A stretch of 64,000 nucleotides of DNA from an uncultured Collinsella sp. (GCA_958435945.1 CAUBIC010000001.1:310001-374000), one strand, 5' to 3'. Positions 16,985 to 25,683 are shown, numbered from the stretch's first letter. Notes: generated from the letters alone by a model not told the origin. Made by a program: numbers and translations.

Positions 16985-19345
16985 GTGAAGCTCGATACGC
17001 TCGAGATTGGAAAGGACGCCGTTGTCGCATCGGTGGCATCGGACGACCAGGCACTCCGACAGCATATTTTGGACATGGGCCTAACGCCGGGCACCGAAGT
17101 CACCATGATGAAGTACGCCCCTATGGGCGACCCGCTCGAGATTCGCCTGCGTGGCTATGAGTTGACGCTGCGCAAGGACGATGCCGCTCGCATCGAGCTC
17201 GTGGGCATTCACGACACCGATACGGGTCCGCGCGCTAACGCCGCAATCGGCACGACGGAGCATCCGGCCCTGGGCGAGGGGACGTATTCGCCCCGCGCGG
17301 CAAAGACGGCCGTGCCCGAGGGCGCACCGCTGCATTTTGCCCTCGCCGGCAACCAAAACTGCGGCAAGACCACGCTGTTCAACCAGCTGACGGGCTCCAA
17401 CCAGCATGTCGGTAACTTTCCTGGCGTGACGGTCGACCGCAAAGATGGCACCATCCGCAACCACCCCGAGGCAAGCGTTACCGACCTGCCCGGCATTTAT
17501 TCTCTGTCGCCGTACACGGGCGAGGAGATCGTAAGCCGCCAGTTTATCCTGGATGAGCACCCCGACGCCATCATCGATATCATCGACGCCACCAACATCG
17601 AGCGTAACCTTTACCTGACGCTGCAGCTTATGGAGCTCGATCGACCCATGGTCATCGCGCTCAACATGATGGACGAGGTGACGGCCAACGGTGGCGCCGT
17701 GGACGTCAACCTGCTCGAGAGCCTGCTGGGCGTGCCTGTTGTTCCCATTAGTGCTGCCCGCAACGAGGGTATTGGCGAGTTGGTGGATCATGCCTTGCAC
17801 GTGGCGCGGTTCCGCGAGCGCCCCGGTCGCCTGGACTTCTGCGCGCCCGATGGTCCGGACGGCGGCGCGCTGCATCGCTGCATTCACGGCATCGCCAACC
17901 TTATCGAGGACCATGCCGCGACGGCGCACATTCCCGTGCGTTTTGCGGCGACCAAGCTGGTTGAGGGCGACGAGCTGGTGACCGAGGCGCTTCACCTGGA
18001 CCGCAACGAGCTCGACGCCATCGAGCACATCATTAGCCAAATGGAGGGCGAGGCCGGCACCGACCGTCTATCTGCGCTGGCAGACATGCGCTTCGGCTTT
18101 ATCGGCGACGTGTGCGGGCGTTGCGTCGTCAAGCCGCACGAGAGCCGCGAGCACGTACGCTCCGTCAAGATTGACCGCATCCTGACGGGTCGTTACACGG
18201 CCATCCCGGCGTTCCTGGTGATCATGGGTCTCGTCTTTTGGCTGACGTTTGGCGTGATCGGCGCGGCGTTGCAGGGACTTATGGAGGACGGCATCGCTGC
18301 CATCATCGCCTCGGCCGATGCGGGTCTCAAGGCGTTCGGCACCAACGACGTAGTGCGCTCGCTGGCTGTCGACGGCGTGCTTACGGGCGTGGGCAGCGTG
18401 CTGACCTTCCTGCCGATTATCGTCGTGCTCTTCTTGTTCCTTTCCATTCTGGAAGACTCGGGCTACATGGCGCGTGTGGCCTTTGTCATGGATAAGGTAT
18501 TGCGTCGCTTTGGCCTGTCGGGCCGCAGCTTTGTGCCCATGCTCGTCGGTTTTGGCTGCACCGTGCCGGCTATCATGTCGACCCGTACGCTTCCATCCGA
18601 GCACGACCGCAAGATGACCGTCATGCTCACGCCGTTCATGAGCTGCTCGGCCAAGTTGCCGGTCTACGGTCTGCTGTGCGGGGCGTTTTTCCCACAGGCG
18701 ACGGTTCCCGCCATGGTCTCGCTCTATCTGATTGGCATTGCGGTTGGTTGCATCGCGGCTTTGGTGCTTAACCGCACGGCATTTAAAGGCGACCCGGTGC
18801 CGTTTATCATGGAGCTTCCCAATTACCGTCTGCCGAGCGTCAAGACGACGGTGATGCTGGCATGGGATAAGGCCAAAGACTTTATTACCAAAGCCTTTAC
18901 CATTATCTTTGCTGCTACCGTGGTCATCTGGTTCCTTCAGACGTTCGACATTCGCTTTAATGTGGTCGCCGATCAGTCGCAGAGTCTACTTGCCGGCTTG
19001 GGTAGCATTATCGCACCGGCGCTGACGCCGCTTGGGTTTGGCGACTGGCGTGCATCCACGGCGCTCGTCACCGGACTTATCGCCAAGGAGAGTGTCATCT
19101 CGACCCTCACCGTGCTTTTGGGTGCTACGTCGCCCGCGGCACTGTCGACCATGTTTTCGCCGTTTACTGCCTATGTGTTTCTGGTCTTTACGCTGCTGTA
19201 TCCGCCCTGCGTGGCTGCCATCGGCGCCGTCAAGAGCGAGCTGGGCGCGCGCTACGCCGTTGCCGTGTTCGCGTTTCAGGTGGCAGTCGCCTGGATCGTG
19301 GCGTTTGTCGTGCATTCGGCGGGCATATTGCTGGGGTTGGCTTAG
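16985..19345 (+). CDS. feoB: Fused FeoA-FeoB ferrous iron transporter
   Basis: A 786-residue protein. Residues 1-75 are a FeoA-type SH3-like domain (HILDMGLTPGTEV, EIRLRGYELTLR). After a linker the FeoB G domain begins, with G1 at about 122-130 (GNQNCGKTT, where most FeoB have GNPN), then HVGNFPGVTVD and DLPGIYSLSPY. The C-terminal half has two Gate domains with the transmembrane Cys motif GFGCTVPAIMSTRTL and SCSAKLPVYGLL. It should import Fe(II) across the membrane with nucleotide-driven gating. FeoA and FeoB are usually separate genes, so the fusion fixes their ratio. The GTG start follows GGGAGG. No FeoC gene is present; the next gene is unrelated. Confidence 0.93.
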   Translation: MKLDTLEIGKDAVVASVASDDQALRQHILDMGLTPGTEVTMMKYAPMGDPLEIRLRGYELTLRKDDAARIELVGIHDTDTGPRANAAIGTTEHPALGEGTYSPRAAKTAVPEGAPLHFALAGNQNCGKTTLFNQLTGSNQHVGNFPGVTVDRKDGTIRNHPEASVTDLPGIYSLSPYTGEEIVSRQFILDEHPDAIIDIIDATNIERNLYLTLQLMELDRPMVIALNMMDEVTANGGAVDVNLLESLLGVPVVPISAARNEGIGELVDHALHVARFRERPGRLDFCAPDGPDGGALHRCIHGIANLIEDHAATAHIPVRFAATKLVEGDELVTEALHLDRNELDAIEHIISQMEGEAGTDRLSALADMRFGFIGDVCGRCVVKPHESREHVRSVKIDRILTGRYTAIPAFLVIMGLVFWLTFGVIGAALQGLMEDGIAAIIASADAGLKAFGTNDVVRSLAVDGVLTGVGSVLTFLPIIVVLFLFLSILEDSGYMARVAFVMDKVLRRFGLSGRSFVPMLVGFGCTVPAIMSTRTLPSEHDRKMTVMLTPFMSCSAKLPVYGLLCGAFFPQATVPAMVSLYLIGIAVGCIAALVLNRTAFKGDPVPFIMELPNYRLPSVKTTVMLAWDKAKDFITKAFTIIFAATVVIWFLQTFDIRFNVVADQSQSLLAGLGSIIAPALTPLGFGDWRASTALVTGLIAKESVISTLTVLLGATSPAALSTMFSPFTAYVFLVFTLLYPPCVAAIGAVKSELGARYAVAVFAFQVAVAWIVAFVVHSAGILLGLA

Positions 19346-19386
19346 TTATGTATTGACGGCGCAACCTCTGTGTATCGAATTGTTTT

Positions 19387-19421
19387 CGGCCCTGCATCTG
19401 TTGCTGACGGATGCGGGGCCG
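19387..19421 (+). terminator. Terminator-like hairpin after feoB
   Basis: CGGCCCTGCATC (19387-19398) pairs with GATGCGGGGCCG (19410-19421), one G-T pair. A strong -10 candidate TATAAT follows at 19428-19433, so feoB transcription ends here and the MFS gene probably starts from its own promoter. Confidence 0.55.
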
Positions 19422-19466
19422 TTGCTATATAATCGCCTCCACTCAAAATGATTGGAGACGTTATAT

Positions 19467-20663
19467 ATGAGTCAGGCAAGGCAAGACGGCATCACGCTCA
19501 GGCAGTGGCTCCCGCTCGTCGGGCTCACCTGCTGTGCGTTCGTGTTCAACACGTCGGAGTTTATGCCCATCGGCCTTTTGACTGATATCGCCGCGTCGTT
19601 CTCGCTCACCGAGGCCCAGGCGGGCTTCATGATCTCGGTCTATGCCTGGGGCGTCATGCTGCTGTCGTTGCCGCTCATGGTGTTCGCTTCGCGTTTCGAG
19701 TTCAAGCGGATGCTGCTGGGCGTGCTCGCCGTGTTCTCGCTGGGCCAGTTTCTGTCCGCTGTGGCGCCGACTTATCCCATCCTGGTCTGCGCGCGCCTGG
19801 TGGTCGCTTGCGCACATGCCGTGTTCTGGTCGGTCGCCTCGATTATGGCGTCGCGCCTGGTTGACACACGCCACGGGGCGCTCGCCATCAGCATGATCGC
19901 CACGGGCTCTTCCATCGCGCAGATCTTCGGCCTGCCGCTCGGCCGCGCCATTGGCCTGGCCGTGGGCTGGCGTATGACGTTTGCCGTGGTCGGAGCACTG
20001 TCTGCTGTCGCGGTCGTCTACCAGGCGACCGTGTTTCCAACCATGCCGGCGGGCGAGCGCTTTACCGTCAAGCAACTGCCCGAGCTGCTCAAGAACCCGT
20101 TACTGATCGCGCTCTATGCGGTCACGGTGTTCATGGCAACTGGCTATTACACGGGCTATAGCTATATCGAGCCTTTCCTGGCTCAGGTCGCGCATGTCGA
20201 CGCAAGCGCCATCACTATGACGCTGACGGCGTTCGGCTGCTCTGGTCTGCTCGGAAGCTGGCTATTCGGCCGACTGTTCGATGGGCACCGCTTCCCGTTC
20301 CTCGCGATTACGCTCTCCGGCGTGCCGGTGGCTCTGCTGCTCATGGGTCCGGCCGCATCGTCGCTCGTGGCAGTGCTTGCCGTCTGCGCGCTGTGGGGCT
20401 GCTGCGCCACGGCCTTTAACGTGGCGTTTCAGGCCGAGCTCATCAAGTACACGCCGGCGGACTCGTCGGCCGTCGCCATGTCTATCTTCTCGGGCCTGTT
20501 TAACCTGGGCATCGGCACCGGCACGGCGATCGGCGGCGCTGTGGTGTCGGGCCCCGGTATCGCCTGGATCGGCTATGCAGGCGGCGCGATTGCGGTCGCG
20601 GGCGTCATCCTCGCCATCACGGTGATGTTCCCGGCCATCCGTCGCGCCAAGCCCGTCGCCTAA
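19467..20663 (+). CDS. MFS efflux transporter, SotB/AraJ-like
   Basis: A 398-residue protein with 12 predicted membrane segments. The N-terminus (FNTSEFMPIGLLTDIAASF) and the motif-A-like loop (FASRFEFKRMLLG) fit the drug:H+ antiporter-1 branch close to SotB sugar efflux pumps. It probably exports a sugar or small drug with proton antiport; the substrate is unknown. The start is set at the ATG of MSQARQDG (19467), with TTGGAGA 9 nt upstream. An in-frame TTG 15 nt earlier would place the Shine-Dalgarno inside the gene. It is monocistronic, with a long perfect inverted repeat after it. Confidence 0.82.
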   Translation: MSQARQDGITLRQWLPLVGLTCCAFVFNTSEFMPIGLLTDIAASFSLTEAQAGFMISVYAWGVMLLSLPLMVFASRFEFKRMLLGVLAVFSLGQFLSAVAPTYPILVCARLVVACAHAVFWSVASIMASRLVDTRHGALAISMIATGSSIAQIFGLPLGRAIGLAVGWRMTFAVVGALSAVAVVYQATVFPTMPAGERFTVKQLPELLKNPLLIALYAVTVFMATGYYTGYSYIEPFLAQVAHVDASAITMTLTAFGCSGLLGSWLFGRLFDGHRFPFLAITLSGVPVALLLMGPAASSLVAVLAVCALWGCCATAFNVAFQAELIKYTPADSSAVAMSIFSGLFNLGIGTGTAIGGAVVSGPGIAWIGYAGGAIAVAGVILAITVMFPAIRRAKPVA

Positions 20664-20678
20664 TCACGTTCCCTCATC

Positions 20679-20745
20679 AGTTGCGGTGGAATAGTTCCTG
20701 TTTAAGGCCTCTGAAGGCCCAAACAGGAACTATTCCACCGCAACT
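20679..20745. repeat. Perfect 25-bp inverted repeat with inner stem
   Basis: Arms at 20679-20703 and 20721-20745 are perfectly complementary (outer end AGTTGCGGTGGAATAG), and the 17-nt loop itself contains GGCCT/AGGCC. It follows the MFS stop by 15 nt. The stem ends in ttattttgggg, a weak T tract, so it may terminate transcription, but it is far longer than needed for that. Confidence 0.75.
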
Positions 20746-20817
20746 TATTTTGGGGAAGAGGATACAAGCTGGGCATACAATGGGTGGCGTTGCGTGAAGG
20801 ATTTCTGGGAGGCTGTT

Positions 20818-22194
20818 ATGTGGGCATACGAGACGACGTTCTATCAGATCTATCCTCTAGGCTTTTGCGGAGCTCCGCACGAGAATGCCGCGCCCGTTGC
20901 CGAGGACGAGCTCGCCCAGGTTGCCAACGCCGCGCCCAATCCCGACGCTCCCATCATGAAGATCGCCCAATGGGCCGACTACCTGCAGGAACTCGGCGTT
21001 GGCGCCGTGCTCATCAACCCGCCGCTCGAATCTGATAGCCACGGTTACGATACGCGCAGCCTGCGCCACATCGACCGTCGCCTGGGTGGGGATGCCGACT
21101 TTGCCGCCGTGTGCGAGACGCTGCACGACCATGGCATCCGCGTGGTGCTCGATGCCGTCTTCAACCACGTCGGTCGCGGTTTTTGGGCCTTCCGTGATGT
21201 GCGGGAGCGCAAGTGGGACTCGCCCTACAAGGATTGGTTTCACATCAGCTTTGACGGTGACTCGTGCTACGGCGACGGCTTTTGGTACGAGGGCTGGGAG
21301 GGCCATTTTGAGCTTGTGAAGCTCAACCTGCAAAATCCCGCTGTGGTCGATTACCTGCTTGAGTCCGTGCGCCGTTGGGCCGACGTCTTTGGCGTCGACG
21401 GTCTGCGCCTGGACGTCGCCTACATGCTCGACCGCGATTTCATGCGTCGTTTGCATACTTTTACCCGTGAGCTCAAGCCCGACTTTGTGCTCATCGGCGA
21501 GACGCTCCACGGCGACTACAACCAGATCGTCAACGAAGAGATGCTCGACTCCTGTACCAACTACGAGTGTTACAAGGGCCTGTACTCCAGCTTTAATTCG
21601 GTCAACATGTTCGAGATTGCCCATTCGCTGCATCGCCAGTTTGGCGGCGACCCGTGGTGCATCTACCGCGGCAAACACCTACTGTCGTTTGTCGACAACC
21701 ACGACGTGCCACGCTTGGCGAGCATCCTCACTGACAAGTCCTGCCTGCGCCCCGCCTATGGCATGCTGTTTGGCATGCCGGGCATCCCGTGCGTCTACTA
21801 CGGCAGCGAGTGGGGAATTGCTGGCGAAAAGGGCGGCCCCGATGGCGACTGGGCGCTGCGACCTGCGCTCGATGAGCCTGCGCCCAACGAGCTGACGGCT
21901 TTCATCAAGCAGCTCGCGCACCTGCGCTCGGCCGACGACGTGGCGGCCCGTGCTCTCAACTACGGTGCCTATCGCAACGTGGTGATCCAGAACAAGCAGC
22001 TGCTGTTCGAGCGCGCCTGCGACGACGTGACGGTGCTTGTGGCGGTCAATGCCGTGAACGAGCCCTATACCTTTGGAGCCGGCGAACTCAACGGCTCCTT
22101 CGTCGACCTGCTTGCCGACGATGCTCCCACGGTCGAGCTGCCGGGCTCCCTTGAGCTTGCACCCTACGAGGTGCGCTATCTGCTGAGGGCCTAG
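20818..22194 (+). CDS. Alpha-amylase family (GH13) glycosidase
   Basis: A 458-residue cytoplasmic enzyme without a signal peptide. The catalytic barrel shows the GH13 conserved regions in order: DAVFNHVG, GLRLDVAYM (nucleophile Asp), LIGETLHG (acid/base Glu) and FVDNHDVPR. A short C-terminal beta domain follows. Lack of a starch-binding domain and the intracellular site suggest action on imported malto-oligosaccharides or cyclodextrins (cyclomaltodextrinase- or maltogenic-type). The ATG at 20818 is preceded by GGGAGG at 5 nt; an in-frame GTG 24 nt upstream has no such site. The next gene starts 3 nt after the stop. Confidence 0.88.
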   Translation: MWAYETTFYQIYPLGFCGAPHENAAPVAEDELAQVANAAPNPDAPIMKIAQWADYLQELGVGAVLINPPLESDSHGYDTRSLRHIDRRLGGDADFAAVCETLHDHGIRVVLDAVFNHVGRGFWAFRDVRERKWDSPYKDWFHISFDGDSCYGDGFWYEGWEGHFELVKLNLQNPAVVDYLLESVRRWADVFGVDGLRLDVAYMLDRDFMRRLHTFTRELKPDFVLIGETLHGDYNQIVNEEMLDSCTNYECYKGLYSSFNSVNMFEIAHSLHRQFGGDPWCIYRGKHLLSFVDNHDVPRLASILTDKSCLRPAYGMLFGMPGIPCVYYGSEWGIAGEKGGPDGDWALRPALDEPAPNELTAFIKQLAHLRSADDVAARALNYGAYRNVVIQNKQLLFERACDDVTVLVAVNAVNEPYTFGAGELNGSFVDLLADDAPTVELPGSLELAPYEVRYLLRA

Positions 22195-22197
22195 CTC

Positions 22198-22761
22198 GTG
22201 GCCGCGCCGGACGAGGGCTATCAACATATTGAGCATGGGTTTGAACCCGTGTTTGACGAGCACTCGCGCGTTTTGGTGCTGGGGTCGTTTCCCTCGGTGC
22301 TTTCGCGCGCCAATGATTTTTATTACGGAAACCCCCAGAACCGCTTTTGGCGTGTGATGGCCGCGTGCCTCGGTATGCCCGTGCCGCCCAACGAGGGCGA
22401 CCCTTTGGCAGGCAGTGAACCTGCGACGCTCGACGCCTCGATTGCCGCCAAGCGCTTCATGCTGCTGAACGGCGGCGTTGCCCTGTGGGACGTGATCGAG
22501 AGCTGCGACATTAAGGGCTCGAGCGACGCGAGCATTCGCAACGTTGTGCCGGCACATATCGAGCGCATTACCGGCGCAGCTCCCATTGAGCAGGTGATAT
22601 GCAACGGTGGTACAGCTGGCCGGCTCTACAAGCGCTATCTACAAGAACGCACCGGGCTGCCCGCCATCGTCCTACCCTCGACAAGTCCCGCCAATGCCGC
22701 CTGGCGTCTGGAGCGTCTTGTTGAGCGTTGGCACGAAGCCGTTGACTGGGCCGCTCTCTAA
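22198..22761 (+). CDS. DNA-deoxyinosine glycosylase (UDG superfamily, family 6)
   Basis: A 187-residue DNA repair enzyme. The motif LGSFPSVLSR followed by FYYGNPQNRFWRVM is typical of family 6 hypoxanthine-DNA glycosylases, which excise deaminated adenine; the motif near the C-terminus (LPSTSPANA) supplies the second active-site loop. The GTG start lies 3 nt after the GH13 stop codon, so it probably shares that transcript; the start is not otherwise marked by a good ribosome site. Convergent with the following minus-strand gene, with a 1-nt gap. Functional coupling to a glycosidase is not expected; the pairing looks incidental. Confidence 0.85.
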   Translation: MAAPDEGYQHIEHGFEPVFDEHSRVLVLGSFPSVLSRANDFYYGNPQNRFWRVMAACLGMPVPPNEGDPLAGSEPATLDASIAAKRFMLLNGGVALWDVIESCDIKGSSDASIRNVVPAHIERITGAAPIEQVICNGGTAGRLYKRYLQERTGLPAIVLPSTSPANAAWRLERLVERWHEAVDWAAL

Positions 22762-22762
22762 T

Positions 22763-23425
22763 TTAGATATTTGATTGAAAATGGGCGCCCAGACGTTTCA
22801 GAACGCCTTGCCAGATCGGCGCGGGCACGGCTGGCTCGGCGCAAACCATGCCGTCGACGTCGACGCTACCGGCATTGCCGCCGCCAAGTCGCTGCGCATG
22901 CTCGACGGAGCAGCCCATGCGAACGGCGCCTACGAGCTTGTCCATCGCTTCGGAAAATGGCCGGCGCAAGAGGCCCATACGCGGGGAGTGGCGAAGCGCT
23001 GCGATGCCGCTGCCGGCACAGACGACAACGCCGCCACACCACAATTGGTCATGGCGCTTACATGCCTTGTGCAGACGAACGGCGGTCCCGCGCGCCTGTT
23101 TAGCGCCCTCTTGTGCGGCTCGAATCGCGGCATAGACGCGCGTTCCCGTACCACCAAAGCGCTCAAGCGTCTGCTCGATAGCTGTCAGCGTCTCATCGTC
23201 AGCCACATCTTCAATGGCCAGCACGATGCCATCGGCAACGCTGCCGGTATCATCCGCTTCCAAATCAATCGGGCGGGGGAGCGTGGTGCCAGAAAGTTGA
23301 GCATAGGCGGCGATGGCATCCTGCAGGTCCCAGAGCAAAAACTCAAGATCGGCGCTATCGGGAATGCTGATATACGCAATGGTTCGCAACGTTTTTGGCA
23401 CATCGCCGCGTGCGGTCGTCTCCAT
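22763..23425 (-). CDS. Uncharacterised protein, possibly flavodoxin/FMN-reductase-like
   Basis: A 220-residue soluble protein. I do not recognise the family with certainty. The first half reads as alternating strands and helices (RTIAYISIPDSADLEFLLWD, GIVLAIEDVADDE). The second half has Cys-rich and Gly-rich elements (CKRHDQLWCGGVVVCAGSGI, then SPRMGLLRRPFSEAMDKLV), which recall the C-terminal half of NAD(P)H-dependent FMN reductase-like proteins. No signal peptide or membrane segment. It lies tail to tail with the DNA glycosylase and head to head with an aminotransferase gene. The codon pattern fits a real gene, but no function is assigned. Confidence 0.55.
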   Translation of the reverse strand: METTARGDVPKTLRTIAYISIPDSADLEFLLWDLQDAIAAYAQLSGTTLPRPIDLEADDTGSVADGIVLAIEDVADDETLTAIEQTLERFGGTGTRVYAAIRAAQEGAKQARGTAVRLHKACKRHDQLWCGGVVVCAGSGIAALRHSPRMGLLRRPFSEAMDKLVGAVRMGCSVEHAQRLGGGNAGSVDVDGMVCAEPAVPAPIWQGVLKRLGAHFQSNI

Positions 23426-23518
23426 GCCGCCTCCTTTCCGGTTGGTTTCCGTTTAGGTTACACCGTCTGGCGGTGCCTCGCCGCGCTATCCTAGTGCAAC
23501 CCTTACGAAAGGAACGCC

Positions 23519-24655
23519 ATGCGTCTGCCCATGAATACCTCGCTTGCCATGCTCAAGCCCTCCGGCATCCGTCGGATTAACGCGCTCGCTGCCCAGCACC
23601 CAGGATGCATTGCGCTCGCGCTCGGCGAACCCGATTTTCCTACGCCCGATGTGATTAGCGCCGAGGTGACGGCCTCGCTCGACCGCGGTGACACGCACTA
23701 TCCGCCCAACAACGGTCGCCCCGCCCTGCGTGAGGCGTTGTCTGCCTACATGGGGGACGCGGGCCTTACGTTTTCGGCCGACGAGGTCATCCTGACCGAC
23801 GGCGCGACCGAGGCTCTGTCGGCCACGTTTATGGCCATGCTCAACCCTGGCGACGAGGTCATTATCCCCACGCCGGCTTTTGGCCTGTACGAGAGCATTG
23901 TCGTGGCCAACCACGCCAAGGCGGTCTTTTTGGATACGGAGCCTGCGCAATTCCAGATTGACGAGGACGCACTTCGTGCTTGCGTGACGCCGGCGACCAA
24001 GGCCATCGTCATCTGCACGCCCAACAATCCTACGGGCTGCATCCTCAACGCGGCATCGCTCGACGCCGTGGCACACGTGGCGGAGCAGGCGGGCATCTAC
24101 GTGGTCTGCGACGACGTATATAACCGCCTGGTCTACGTGGACGGCTACGAGCGATTTGCCCAGCGCCACCCGGAGCTACGCGAGCAGACGGTGGTCATCG
24201 AGAGCTTCTCCAAACCATGGGCTATGACCGGCTGGCGCTTGGGCTGGCTCGCAGCGGCAACCCCCGTCATCGCCGAGATCGCAAAAGCCCACCAATACTT
24301 AGTATCGAGCGCCGTCTCCTTTGAGATGGACGCCGCAGCCCGAGCCCTGACCGTCGATCCAACCCCCATGCTCAATGTCTACCGAGCCCGCCGCGAACGC
24401 GTGCTCGCAGCCTTAAACGCCATGGGCCTCGACGTAGTGGAACCGGCAGGAGCCTTCTACGCCTTCCCCAGCATCAAACAGTACGGCCTAACCAGCGAAG
24501 ACTTCTGCATCAAAGCCATCAAAGAGGCAAACGTAGCCCTAGTCCCCGGAGACTGCTTCGGAACCGAAGGCCACGTCCGTCTCAGCTATTGCGTTTCCGA
24601 CCAAGATCTGGACGAAGGCCTAAATCGCCTGTCCACCTTCATTTCAACCTTATAG
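23519..24655 (+). CDS. PLP-dependent aminotransferase, class I/II
   Basis: A 378-residue fold-type I enzyme. Substrate and cofactor motifs: GEPDFPTPD, the Tyr/Asn pair (PTPAFGLYES, CTPNNPTG), DDVYNRLVY and the Schiff-base Lys232 in SFSKPWAMTGWRLGW; the C-terminal Arg is in HVRLSY. It should transfer an amino group between an amino acid and 2-oxoglutarate; aromatic or aspartate-type substrates are likely. AAAGGA precedes the ATG. Oddity: the last ~130 codons switch to many A-ending codons (GCA, GTA, CTA, GGA, AAA), unlike the first two thirds and unlike most of the window, next to the long palindrome at 24716. Confidence 0.9.
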   Translation: MRLPMNTSLAMLKPSGIRRINALAAQHPGCIALALGEPDFPTPDVISAEVTASLDRGDTHYPPNNGRPALREALSAYMGDAGLTFSADEVILTDGATEALSATFMAMLNPGDEVIIPTPAFGLYESIVVANHAKAVFLDTEPAQFQIDEDALRACVTPATKAIVICTPNNPTGCILNAASLDAVAHVAEQAGIYVVCDDVYNRLVYVDGYERFAQRHPELREQTVVIESFSKPWAMTGWRLGWLAAATPVIAEIAKAHQYLVSSAVSFEMDAAARALTVDPTPMLNVYRARRERVLAALNAMGLDVVEPAGAFYAFPSIKQYGLTSEDFCIKAIKEANVALVPGDCFGTEGHVRLSYCVSDQDLDEGLNRLSTFISTL

Positions 24656-24715
24656 CCCAACGGGACGCAACACATCAGCCCACCGACCCAAGCATTATGA
24701 GTGGGGCGCGCTGGC

Positions 24716-24919
24716 CAACGGAAAACCGGGCTGCCCCATAGTTGACGCAGGCCGCGCCGCCAAAGGCCAGGCGCAAGGTTTTCGTAGATTCCGCACGAGC
24801 CGAAGAGCACTTAATGTGCTCTTCGTGCGAGCCCAGGACTTGACCGAGCGAAAACGTTGCGCCTGGCCTTTGGCGGCGCGGCCGGATGGTGGAATTGTGT
24901 ACAGCCCGGTTTTCCGTTG
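24716..24919. repeat. Long palindromic element, copy A
   Basis: 204 bp. Outer arms 24716-24733/24902-24919 (18 bp, perfect), an asymmetric interior loop, inner arms 24750-24784/24849-24883 (35 bp, one mismatch), then a core hairpin: CGCAC (24792-24796), 5-nt bulge gagcc, GAAGAGCAC, loop TTAAT, GTGCTCTTC, GTGCG (to 24829), followed by CCCAGGACTTG. The core architecture recurs at 37738 and 55003. The right arm ends on the -35 box of the rplJ promoter. No T tract follows. Confidence 0.85.
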
Positions 24920-24945
24920 ACCGACGCCGGGGTCCCCGCCATAAT
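24917..24945 (+). promoter_or_regulatory. Promoter of the rplJ-rplL operon
   Basis: TTGACC (24917-24922), 17-nt spacer, CATAAT (24940-24945). The first three bases of the -35 box are the last bases of the palindrome's right outer arm. Confidence 0.7.
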
Positions 24946-24956
24946 ACTTTCGGTTC

Positions 24957-25097
24957 ACGCACGAATCCGCTGCCAGAGACAGCCGGTGCAAACGGGCATC
25001 GCCCGCGAGCTTAATGGGATATCCCGCCAGCCGAGGTGGTCGAGTAGATATGTCTTCTCGCCCCCGTCGCTCATGCAGCGCGGGGGCTTTCTTTTTG
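24957..25097 (+). ncRNA. Ribosomal protein L10 leader (autoregulatory 5' UTR)
   Basis: The untranslated leader of rplJ contains the elements seen in L10 leaders: a structured segment around ccgctgccagagacagccgg, an AGCTTAATGGGA stretch, CCGAGGTGG, then a strong attenuator. In other bacteria excess L10(L12)4 binds this leader and favours termination. Exact boundaries are estimated from the promoter and attenuator positions. Confidence 0.6.
25060..25095 (+). terminator. Attenuator in the rplJ leader
   Basis: GCCCCCG (25060-25066) pairs with CGGGGGC (25081-25087), with inner CGCT/AGCG, followed by TTTCTTTTT. It ends 66 nt before rplJ, which is the place and form of an L10-controlled attenuator. 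Confidence 0.8.
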
Positions 25098-25161
25098 GAC
25101 ATGCCCCCGTCACGTCCTTGTGGCGGACCGTGCCCGGAAAGAATTCGAGGAGGTGTAAATC

Positions 25162-25683
25162 ATGCCCCAGCAGTACAAAATCGACAAGGTTGCAGAGATC
25201 GAGTCCCGTATCGCCGAGAACGCCGGTCTGTTCGTCGTCAACTACAACGGTCTGACGGTTAAGCAGGCTCAGGAGCTGCGTCATCAGCTTCGCGAGTGCG
25301 GCGCCGAGATGAAGGTCTACAAGAACAACCTGGTCAAGATCGCTCTCAAGAACCAGGAGCAGCCCGAGCTCGACGAGATCCTCGCCGGCCCCGTCGCTTA
25401 TGTGTTCTACGAGACCGAGCCGGTCGAGGCCGCTAAGACCCTTAAGGACTTCTCCGCTAAGTCCAAGGGCGTCCTTGAGATCAAGGGCGGTATCTCCGAC
25501 GGCAAGGCCGTTTCCGCTGATGATGTTAAGGCTATCGCCGAGCTGCCCACCAAGGACCAGCTTCTCGGCCAGATCGCCGGTCTCATCTCCGGTTTCGCTC
25601 GCGACATCGCTGTCTGCGTCAACGGCGTTTCCTCTGGTCTCGCTCGTTCGATCCAGCAGGTCTCCGAGCAGAAGGCAGCCTAG
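25162..25683 (+). CDS. rplJ: 50S ribosomal protein L10
   Basis: A 173-residue protein that anchors the L7/L12 stalk to 23S rRNA. The N-terminal rRNA-binding domain reads MPQQYKIDKVAEIESRIAEN, with the family signature VVNYNGLTVKQAQELRHQLR. The C-terminal helix (ARDIAVCVNGVSSGLARSIQ) binds L7/L12 dimers. GGAGGTG precedes the ATG. First gene of a two-gene operon with rplL, behind an L10-type leader with attenuator. Unlike the usual arrangement, rplK and rplA are not upstream. Confidence 0.97.
   Translation: MPQQYKIDKVAEIESRIAENAGLFVVNYNGLTVKQAQELRHQLRECGAEMKVYKNNLVKIALKNQEQPELDEILAGPVAYVFYETEPVEAAKTLKDFSAKSKGVLEIKGGISDGKAVSADDVKAIAELPTKDQLLGQIAGLISGFARDIAVCVNGVSSGLARSIQQVSEQKAA

Noticed and set aside
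22775..23494. A 239-codon plus-strand frame opposite the unknown protein at 22.8-23.4 kb
   Set aside because: It overlaps the start region of the aminotransferase leader, lacks a ribosome site and its composition looks like a shadow; the minus-strand frame has better coding character, though the call is not certain.
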